DNA of 62,000 bases. It comes from Phoronis australis. Taxonomy: Eukaryota > Phoronida > Phoronidae. Made by a program: the position numbers and the translations under genes. The stretch covers positions 17,588 to 79,587 of the forward strand of contig NMRA01000271.1 in the NCBI GenBank assembly GCA_002633005.1, in the 5' to 3' direction. Shown here in pieces: positions 11,234 through 20,919 of the stretch. Under the pieces are notes generated by a model. It did not search any database and was not told the DNA's origin. It saw only the letters and a program-made list of their open reading frames with translations. How positions within the stretch are numbered: position 1 is the stretch's first letter; each line of letters begins with the position of its first letter.

Positions 11234-14200
11234 TTATACAGGTACTTCGGGTGGTTTATTATCATCGGGAATGGATATGCAAGACTCTGTCATGTTCACA
11301 GGCTCTGTGCAGACAAATCCTTCACACGCAGTCGCGCAACAGAGGCGATGTGTTGCACAATCAGCATCATCGTCACATTCGATCACACACGAACCGTCAT
11401 GCTTTCCCTGAGGCGGACACGCACCTGAAATAAGCATAGAAGTTTAATTTTGATCTCTTGGTTAGACCAGAAAGATCATACTAGAATGTTCTCAAGTATT
11501 GCAAAGAGATTACATAGTCATTGCCTGGCATAACGTAGGTCGGAGTGCTAATTCCTAACAAACTAATAGAACAGCCAAACAAAACTTATGGAAATAACTG
11601 AACCCAAAGTCAGCCTACTCCTGACGCTGTAAAGATACTAAACTCGCGGTTTTTTGACCTGCGAAGAGATACTAACAATGTCTTCCCCATTCAGCTCGGC
11701 TAAAACAAAACAAAACAACGATCTGTAACTCTTGTAGACCCTTTAAGGTTTGGAACATAATTTGAAAACTCCTTAGTTACGGCCAAGCGTGACCTACGCT
11801 TTAGGGAAAGCTCACCCGCAAAGAACTATCCATTCTGAGACACGCAGTGCTTACGTGCTTTTAGCTCAATAACCTTCCGTTTTTGACCCGTCGATTAGCA
11901 CTCAGTATAACTTAGCCGCCGATTATACATCATAGCCATGGACGAATACCATTTAAAATGGATTTATTCCAATGCTTGCATGTGTCTCTTTTCGAAAAAC
12001 AGTGTAGAAGCACAAACTGCATGGCTTTTTAGCTTTGTTTTCCACCAACAATTTTTTCAGATTTTTAACTGCAAAAAACGGCGATGAAGACGGAAGAAGG
12101 CCCAGAACTGATTTAACGTATTACCAGATATCATGCAACACACTTTTTTTATCAAGTAGTGGGATTTTCTGTTCCAGAAATAATTTAACCTTGCTATTAA
12201 CAAGATATTTTGCAGTTTTCTGAAGTAGACAGGTTTTATTGGTTTCTTATCTTCACCTGCATGCTTCCTTGCCAAACCTGTTTTCAAGCCTCATAATCGG
12301 CCACGCCCAGGAAAGGTAGTCAACCGCCAATGGATATACGGCAAGAATATTTAAATTTTTGTGGGCAATCGCACAAGGCTTTATTGTTATTCCACCCCAA
12401 AATAGAAGACACCTTCTTGTTTCCTAGCAAGAAAACTTTGAACGACCTTTGTACCTGGTTTACGTAATGGATAGCATTCCCCATCTCTGCATCTGCTTCC
12501 GTCAATGCACGTGCGTTCCTGTAAATGAAACTGAGTTATTGCAGAGATTTTATACTGTGTTATTGAGGGATATTGAGGGGTAGGTGTGTTTAGTGGCCAG
12601 AGGACATACTCTGGCAAAACACTGAATACTGAACGTGGAGTTACTTCTGGGAAAAATGGTTTGAAAATCAGGCGCCCTAGGCCTTAGAGACACAGCCCAT
12701 AGGTGACCACGTCAAAACTAGGTTTTTGGCAATCATTTACCGGAAACTGATGCATTGGTACTGCAAGGACGATGACAAGAAGAACTTGCTGACTAAGTGT
12801 GGTCATCTAATTGGTGAAGTAACACATAGCTACTACAACTGACTACAGTACACACACCATCCGAAACACCTCGGGTATTTTCCTACCTTCAAATTTCCCC
12901 TAGGAGGTGAACGGTTATCTGAGCATCAGCCAGCTTCAATCATACGGCAAGCCATGTGTTTTTCAAATTGTAAAAAGATTGGTGGTCTAACTGAAGTTCG
13001 TATTGGCGCAGGGTAAATTTGAGGAAACGAAAATTCCCGAGGTTTTCCGAATCTATGCAAACATTTACATTGTAAGTCGAGTCATTGCGCAGGGCTGAGG
13101 ACGTAAACGCAAGAATCTCACGAAAGAAACTTAGTGATAATATGCTTAGCTTGAAATGCATGGCGATATCTCGCAAAGTCTTGCGTGGTATTGCGCTTTC
13201 GTGAGGTTTAGTCATGTTCCTACTTACTTACTATCGCAGTTAGCCTCGCTACCAAAATGAAAATTCCTATTCCTACAACTGCAGAGTGTTGCAGCGTTAT
13301 TAGTTCAAAGACTTCTTCCGGCATTTTCTCATTCTAAAACTTCATGAAACAGGTTTGAACCAGTGCAAATCAATTTAGCCCCAACTTATTTTTAAATAAC
13401 ATTCATTTGTCTCTTTCAACATGACGATAGTACTTCAGTAAATAAACAGAAACCGATATCGAATTTTTTTTAAATTGAAGTTCTGTTGTTTGTAGAGGAG
13501 CACCAATGAAATGACGGCTGGAGTGAATGGCACTTTCACACAATTAGAAAATTGACAGAAAAAACGGAGTTCTGTAATTTGACTAAGTGCTTCTATTTTA
13601 GTTAGGGTGTCTCTCTGTCTACTCATTGTGTGTAGGCTACTAAACAGATGAAAACAAAGGACACCTTATCTCTAAACCCGTAATTCTGAAAACACACGGT
13701 AGCACGGTCAAAAAACCTAAGAAAGTCATACCGCACATTTGTCTTCAGCCACTATAGGTAAACATCGACCCTTGGAACATTGCGTAGCGGCTGGGCAGCG
13801 TACCATCTGCAATACACGAGTGATCTCACTCAATTTCACATCAACACATGCCGACCTGTTACTTGCACGCATTAAAAATATTGTGTGATAGTGGCGAATT
13901 TTAGTGGCTGCAAATTTCAAATTAAAGAGCTGCATTTCGAAAACGGCGCGCAGGGAATTCCACCTCAAAGATAAGATCAGTCGGTCACGTGACACAACGA
14001 CGACGGTTCACCATGAGCACATCGCAGATCGCTGTTGGTTCGGTTCTTAGGTAAGAATTCGAAATATGTGAAAAGCAACAGATAGACAGGTAGATATGTA
14101 GCTCTAAGGCTGGAAGATATCGCTCAAATGTTATGGAATTTACGATATATTGAAACAAATATGTAAAATCGGTAACCAAAGTCTTTGACCGATAAGGACG

Positions 14201-15259
14201 AGTCAAGAGCTCTAGGTTTATCGTTACAGCTGGTTTTGCTGTAAAACAGGCATAGCGTGTGGGCGGGTTATTCTATTTATATTGATTTGAAATAATATAT
14301 GAATTCACCATTAATTTATTTATATTCATAATGTTTTATAGCCCCCAGGCTCCTCGAAAGCTAAGACGTGTGTCGCCAGAACGCTCATTCTGACTGCCAA
14401 CGCACCGTGACGTCTAGACTGGCGCGAGGGGCGGTCCCGTCAAAGAACTGCACAAAATGTGCAGCTCAAGTGAAAGTCTCTGAAACTTTACAAGAAGGAA
14501 CCGTTTTGTAAATACAAAATCTTCAAAAGTGTTTTTAATATTACATTTTCAAAACGCTGTTTCAAAAGACGTATTCATACTTATCTTTCACTAACACGGC
14601 ATCTATTCCTGTACTATTTCACGTGGTATGGGTTACCCTTCCATGGATTCATACGAGTGACTTCGTGGAATTAATCCCTACAGAATGGTGTTTCTACAAC
14701 AAAACTATAGGACGAGGTGGCTTCTCTCCATCGTGAAAGCTCCATACTAATGTGTCCCGTTTGAGTATCCATTTTCTCTAAATGGGTAGCTAACGTAAAT
14801 GACCCACTAAGAGCTGTATGCCGACAAAAAATTGTCAATTTTTCCCCAGATGTTGAATCAAGCATTGCGTTGGATTTTGTAAACAACGTGTATCTGCTTT
14901 TCACCCGTGAAGTCTTAATTTTCGAAATACCTTTTCGGACTACCGCGCTTAGTCCTTCGTCATATATTTAACTCACCCCACAGCCGCCCTGTCCACCACC
15001 GTCGGCCATAAAAGTGGCCATCAAAACTAGCTGAAAAAAAAACAACAACATTGAACAGAAACGCGAAAACAATCGCTTTTAATTGCAACCAGTAGCGAGT
15101 CCATTCACTTATAGAATTTCCAGGGCATCGTATACATGTACTGTAGCTTGATGAATAAATTTCACACGAGTCCAAGACAACCGTTAAAACACGGTAAATC
15201 GTCCACGTTTTACACATTAATTAAGGACTAACCTGAAACGTAAACTTTTCCAGAGTCAT
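11234..15259 (-). CDS. Secreted WAP-domain protein, paralogue A (5 exons, ~136 aa)
   Basis: Exons are 15259-15233 (MTLEKFTFQ), 15030-14977 (rest of signal peptide, then Gly-rich GGGQGGCG), 13806-13732 (CPAATQCSKGRCLP, ending DKCA), 12518-12455 (CIDGSRCRDGECYP) and 11424-11234 (WAP and stop). All introns have GT/AG borders, and phases are 0, 0, 0 and 1. The WAP exon holds the eight canonical cysteines with an acidic ECDDDADC segment before the CC pair. A 21-residue tail with one extra Cys ends in PPEVPV. Function is inferred from family: an extracellular protease inhibitor or immune effector. The whole locus is duplicated as gene B. Confidence 0.88.
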
Positions 15260-15322
15260 CCTGTCTTGTTTATCGGCTGGGACCAAGCTCAGAGTTCCAA
15301 TAAAGCACGACCTGTATTGTGC

Positions 15323-15330
15323 AATTTATA
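15323..15330 (-). promoter_or_regulatory. TATA box of WAP gene A
   Basis: The minus strand reads TATAAATT about 65 bases upstream of the A start codon. The same sequence and surroundings (GGAATATAAATT) occur upstream of gene B, so the element is conserved after duplication. Confidence 0.6.
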
Positions 15331-15695
15331 TTCCGCAGCCGGAGTTTTAAACAGGAGTGACACATCTGCGGCATACGCATGAGGGCATTAGAAAAACATT
15401 TGGTCAGACTGTAGTCAGCGGCAAAGCGACGTCCTTTTCGACCTATAGCTTCTCTCGAAGGTAGTGAACAAGCATGCGGGTTGTTTACAAAAGCATGTTT
15501 AAAATAAAGATGAATGTTTGGTTGTTTTTTATTTCATGATGATACAACCTGCCCAACACGTGTATCCACAGAAGATGTCGCTATTATCGACATCAACGAA
15601 AATCTGATGACCTCGTAATACAGGTGCGTACCTAATAGTCCTTTAAAGATGCTACGTCTCATTAAAACCGTGAATACTTAAATTAGAAGCAAAAA

Positions 15696-15842
15696 CCACC
15701 ATGTGACTTCCTGGAGAACAGTGTATACAACTACAATCAGGAAAAGAAACAATTTGTAAATAAAATGCGGCATTTTATTTACAAATTGTTTCTTTTCCTG
15801 GTTATGCTTGTGCATACAGTTCTCCAGGAAGCCACAAGGTGG
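15696..15842. repeat. Hairpin MITE with a perfect 31-bp stem
   Basis: The outer arms (CCACCATGTGACTTCCTGG and its complement ending 15842) bracket an inner palindrome. Bases 15738-15768 are perfectly complementary to 15770-15800 with a one-base loop. The right arm contains CCACAAGGTGGCGC, a CTCF-core-like word. No coding capacity is seen. It lies upstream of WAP gene A. Confidence 0.75.
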
Positions 15843-17398
15843 CGCTTGCTACAAATTTAACTATTCGAAGTTTGAATGAGACTTAGCGTCTTTAACGACT
15901 CAGGAAAACGTTTCAAAGTGTTTTGGGGTTGGACAATCCTAAAATTGCGATTTCAAAAAATGGCGCGTGAACGCGTTGTCTGTGAGTTTGTTTTCTTGTC
16001 ATTACGCCAATTCAGGATCGGATGAATGCGGCAATGATCTCAAACCCCAAAAAGCTTCGGTTTAGAATACAACAATGACGGTTAAACAGCTGAAAAATCG
16101 CCCTTGAAGTATTAGACTCATGCACCTATAACAGAAAAATATGCGATTGAACGCAAATTTAAATCCCATAAGCATTTTGCAAGATCTATAGTAGACGCTC
16201 TTGACCCGGCCATCATCGTTACAACTTGAGCTACAACTGACAATTTTTTGCTTACAATCTCGTTCATACTCGACTTTGGTTTATCGTCTTGCATTCTTCC
16301 TCTATATTTCAGTACCAAAGTCCAGGGACAACGCCAATGAAAAAGTTTTTGTTTGTCGTCGACGACACAACTTTAGACCCCGTGAGCATTTTGCGGCAAG
16401 AAAAATACGTGCATTTCCCACCTCCGTGAAATGAATAGGACTAAAAATGTTGCAAAAATGTTGCTAGATTTTGTCTTGAGTGATGGGCATACTTCACTAG
16501 ACTCACTTAGCGTTTACAATAAAACTGTATATTGCAAACGGAAGTGATTCGTGCAAACCCAAATAATTGCTCTCCCCCACGACATACTTATACCGAACAG
16601 TATATGACATGATACTGCAATCTACAAATGAATGTTGAGACAAAAGATTCAATTATAAAGCGTGATGCATATCCTAGATTTGAATTTGGTGAATTGACAT
16701 GGAATCCGGAGAACTAAAAATTCACCGAGTCTATATGAAACTAATATTCTTTCAACCATACTAGGTGACAAACTGGTACAGGTTTTGACAAGTCATTTTC
16801 CCGAAAGACGTCGCTCTAGTCGGCTGGCGCCAGTGTTAGGCCAGTTAGTACGTGGAGACGGACACGTGGCATTTTACGAAACAGACAATAAGGGGAAACA
16901 ATAACACAAAAATGCGATCGTGAACGCTTGATATTTCTTTTACTACATAAGGACTCGCATTTTCGATTGACTCTGATATGGTTCCGCAATGCGAATGTTC
17001 CAGGTTTTGCACTGAACCCTTCCTATGAATTTTACTGAGTTCACCCGAAGCAGCTACTGCAAAATGCCGTATGTAAGGCCAAGGCCATGCAGATAAAGTA
17101 ATGCATTTTCTGGAAGCAACATTACAGCATGATGCGAGTTCTTTTAAAAGCCTAAAGATAATTCTAATACGAGTCAAGATCATGATGAGATCGATTTTAA
17201 AACAAAGTTACTTTTTTTACAAAAGGAGCGGGTCTATTGCTCTTTAAAAAGGCAAAGCCAGCTACGTCCCTATATGCAAGGGTTTTACTGACAAGAGACT
17301 CCTCCGAAACGCAGGGTTCAAATTCATAAGTCTATCTCAGAGACTCGACCAGATCATTAATGACAACCTCCACGTAATCTGCTGTTAGAGGTTCAGTG
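15843..17398. other. Upstream flank of WAP gene A, shared with B
   Basis: The part 15910-16330 matches 30600-31430 upstream of gene B, with several insertions and small changes. This extends the segmental duplication past the promoter. No gene is seen. Confidence 0.5.
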
Positions 17399-17829
17399 GC
17401 CGGTTGCATGAAACAGTCCCAAATAGGGACTCAACTAAGGTCCCTAAGTGTTTTTGCGAATTTGTGTCTTTATGGACTCACGGATATAATGCATTTCTAT
17501 CATCGCATCTTTATCATGAGCTTCTCTTTGATTAATGGCATTTTCTCATAATATAACTAAACAATGAGCCCAGAGTTCATTGAAAATAAATAGGGACCCA
17601 GTCCTTAAATTGGGCGTGTTGCACGAAAAGATCCCCAATTATTTTCGACAATATTGACAATTCAACGTAGAGTTCACTCTTGATTTGTATCAAAGTCAAA
17701 AGTTGACTTAGTAATGAAACTAAAACAATACAAGAAAGGTCAATCGATGTTTTCACAAGTCCAAAAATACGCAGTAGATTAAGGGAACTTATTTGAGTCC
17801 TTATTTGGGACTGTTTCATGCAACAGGGC
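17399..17829 (+). repeat. MITE family with GGTTGCATGAAACAGTCCC termini, copy 1
   Basis: The left end GGCCGGTTGCATGAAACAG is mirrored by the right end CTGTTTCATGCAACAGGGC. Two other copies (46359 and 48405) lie in the opposite orientation. The element is about 430 bp and non-coding. Confidence 0.75.
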
Positions 17830-18277
17830 ACAGGTATATCATTGGCAACGCACCATACGGGAGTGGGGGGAGGGCTATAGCCCCCACTTTTTTCAGTGCT
17901 GCGCCGACCATGAGTATTTGCGTCGCGCAAGTCACGCAGATGTAATGACAGCTCATGAGTTGGGAGGATTTGATGAGAAGTGATCAAATGTCTCTAAAAC
18001 TGCTCATTCTTTGGCCACACTCATTGCTCTATGCAGCTCAAAACCAAAAACTGGCCATTAAAGATGCCAAGAACCAAGTTTTGGTGTCAAAATCAATTTC
18101 CTTCGTAGGCATATTAGTAGCATCACTGCGTGCTGATCATTTGTTTTAGAGAGAATTAGATATAATAGAGGCTCAAACTAATCTGTCATGAGAGATAAAC
18201 CTAATACGCCTAAAATCCATTTCTAATTTGGAAACGCAACAAGAAAAAACACATTTTGTAACTGAAAGTATGCTAAG

Positions 18278-18467
18278 TATGCGCGCACCCAGCCTTCAAT
18301 ATGGGGGAGCTCGAATTCCTGACTTTGTGAACCCTTTGGTAACAAAAAAGTGAAAAAAAAACAACGGGAGCACCACTGTGAATACTTTTTGTCTCTCAGA
18401 GGCAGACCTTTTTGCCCACTTCGCCAAATGAAGGGGCTCCTTCGATCCCCCCTGGGTGCGCGCATGC
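18278..18467 (+). repeat. GCGCACCCAG MITE copy
   Basis: It starts ATGCGCGCACCCAGCC and ends CCCTGGGTGCGCGCATG, a good terminal inverted repeat. Internally it shares 'GGACCTTTTTGCCCACTT'-like words with the copies at 20311 and 33753. It is about 190 bp and non-coding. Confidence 0.7.
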
Positions 18468-19798
18468 TAAATCAAATCGATTTTTGCTGAAAGTGCGGGC
18501 TTGTTGCACCTTTAAATACGTGCTGACGGTGGTAGGGTCACATTTTAGAATTGTGAAAACAGTTATAAAACTAACCAGGGCCATCGAAATTGTTTTTGAC
18601 ATTTTCTGATCTGCTTTGTTTGAACTCAAGTGCTGGTTATTCTGTGTTCACGTGCACTTTGGTTTACGCGGATGACTGTCTTACATCCTAGTTCGCACTT
18701 GATCGACCAAAGCATTATACTAAAATTTCCAAATTTTAAATTTTTACTCGAGTTTGTACCTAGAAACTGAGGGTCACCAAGAGCAAATTCGGAGGAGACG
18801 CTCATCTCTGCAAACAGTAAACCCCGCTGTAAGTGCGCCTGTAGAGAGAACTGTCTTATCCGCTAGATGTGATTGAGGTCCAGTAAGACGCAGCAAGGAT
18901 GCTTTAGCGATTTATTTATTTGGTACACGCACAAGGAAAGCGGTGACAATTTGAAAATCAGTACCAGCCACTTCAAGTGATTTTACACGTATAAATCATA
19001 ATCACGCCCTTGATTTTCGAAAGTTTACAACCAAAGACTTCGATAATTGAATATATTTGAATTAAGTCACCGCAAACAGCAAATTAAGTAAATTCGAATT
19101 ATAAAAACATCCGGCATTTATTGATGTTTTGATGTTTATTTATTATTTGACGTGTAAACTTTTACAGTTCAATGTTATGAGTTTGTTTGGCATCCATATG
19201 GTTATCCTACAAACATACGCGTTGAGTCTGTCGAGGGAAGTACGGCCATGTAATAAAGTTTTCCGTATTCATCTCTCGCACCACTTCGACACTGACCTCT
19301 GACATGGAAAGTTCAAAAGATAGGTCGACGTAACTTTCGGAAAATAGTTTAAAGTAATACAATTATAGCAGTGTAAATAACGCTCACCATACAATCAGGT
19401 CTCAATCGTAACATCTGGAACAGGACTGTTGACTATATGACAGTTCTGTCTCAGTTTTCATTTGCTAAATATTTTATCGTCTGCTCCCAGCTTAGGCGCC
19501 GATTCCTTAGTAACTACAATATCAAATATTGCTATTTAACTACTTTTAGATGACACAAGTTCACTGAAAAGTTACCATTGTTTTCGTCTTTGTTATCTCT
19601 TTTCAAGTAATAAATCACACATTTAAAACTGTTTCTTTTACTAGAGAAAACTTGCAGCCAAACGCGCAAATACATACATATAGGATGTGATCCGCCACGT
19701 GAACAGTCTGAGCGAAGTAGTTAAAAAATCTGCGGAAAAATGAAAGGAACTTAGGAATTCGAAGCGTATGGGATAAGTACAAAACGTACCTCGATTGG
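18468..19798. other. Intergenic, no gene seen
   Basis: AT-rich stretches, short unrelated ORFs and no recognised repeat. Confidence 0.4.
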
Positions 19799-19905
19799 CG
19801 TACATGAAGTAATATCCCACTCGACCTTATTCACGTATCGACCTCGACCTTCAGTCTCGGTCGATACGCGGAATAATATCTCGTGGGATATTACTTCATG
19901 TACGC
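19799..19905. repeat. Long palindrome (~107 bp)
   Basis: GCGTACATGAAGTAATATCC at 19799 is exactly complementary to the right end finishing at 19905. Complementarity continues inwards (GGTCGATACG and its mate) to a short central loop. It could be a hairpin MITE. No copy elsewhere in the window was noticed. Confidence 0.7.
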
Positions 19906-20310
19906 TACTCTCCTTACGTTTTATGTATATGTTCATTACCATTTAACGTAAGATTATAATAGTCAGACTTCGTGTCCCAACGCTAACTGCGCCAGATCAA
20001 TTCAATCAATTCAGTAGCGCCACCCTTCCGTAGAACTGGTCAATATCCTGCAACGTATTCCACTCTCTCGAAATTACGGCGTTGAAGACAGTCTAAACGG
20101 ATCGCTTAGAAACATTCCAGCATTGATATCAAAATCTCAGATAAATCTTAATGAATATAAGTAAGTAAAAACTGTTATGTACTAATGTAAACGACAAATT
20201 AATTTTTACAAAATCACTTCTATGAATACTTTTTTCTATGGCAGCCTGACTGGTGCATTTAAGCGTTCACTCCGTGTAGAGAGTTTGTTTTATACATGCA
20301 GGTATTATAG

Positions 20311-20820
20311 TACGGGCGCACCCAGCCTAAAAAATTGGGGGGCTCGAATTTTTGAAAATGTGGACCTTTTATCAAGATTCACGGAGTACGTTCAGAGCTA
20401 TGACTGAACTGAGGAGGCAGTGTGGCCTAGTGTGATAGGTGCCCGCCTTCTTTACTCGAGGTCGTGGGTTCGAGTCCCACTAGGCCACACACTGCTATGC
20501 CCTTGAGTCAGGTCTCTAGCTCCTCAGCTCGGTTTTAACTATATATGAATAAAGCATCAAATAGTTCCAGGTGATTAGTTCAATGGGCCCACATACGCGG
20601 CCTGCGCACGTGTGGTACTGCTTGTATCAGACCGCCTGCAATTATTCTTTTATATGTGAATTGAGCATTCGCCGAATTTTGATAGTTCCTGCCTTTTTAG
20701 TGGACTTTTTTCTCGTTTTCTACGTTTCGGAGTTTTTGTTTCTTTGAGGTGGACCTTCTTGCCAACTTCGCCAAATGGGGGCTCGTTCGAGGTCTCTGAG
20801 CCCCCCTGGGTGCGGGCATG
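20311..20820 (+). repeat. GCGCACCCAG MITE inserted into the 3' end of WAP gene B
   Basis: The left end GGGCGCACCCAGCC and right end CTGGGTGCGGGCATG are the family termini. A tRNA-like SINE unit (around 20405-20545) is nested inside. Flanking bases on both sides match the 3' end of gene A's last exon (11234-11270), so the insertion split the ancestral end of the B coding exon. The stop now used by B lies inside this element. Confidence 0.7.
20420..20490 (+). tRNA. tRNA-like unit (SINE head or tRNA pseudogene)
   Basis: The 7-base acceptor stem GTGTGGC/GCCACAC pairs perfectly, and the T arm GTGGG-TTCGAGT-CCCAC is perfect. The B box GGTTCGAGTCC and an A-box-like TGGCCTAGTGTGATAGG are present. 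The anticodon stem does not form convincingly, and GTGTGGCCTAGTG/CACTAGGCCACAC forms a longer 13-bp inverted repeat. A SINE head is therefore more likely than a working tRNA gene. Confidence 0.45.
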
Positions 20821-20888
20821 TATACATCATGTGGTTTAACATCATCAGTGTCATCATCATCATCATCATCATCATCATTATCATCATC

Positions 20889-20919
<31 letters not shown>

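Noticed and set aside
15598-15625. CTGATGA word resembling a hammerhead ribozyme core
   Set aside because: No GAAA core partner and no supporting stems. Penelope-linked hammerheads were also looked for near 23-24 kb and not found.
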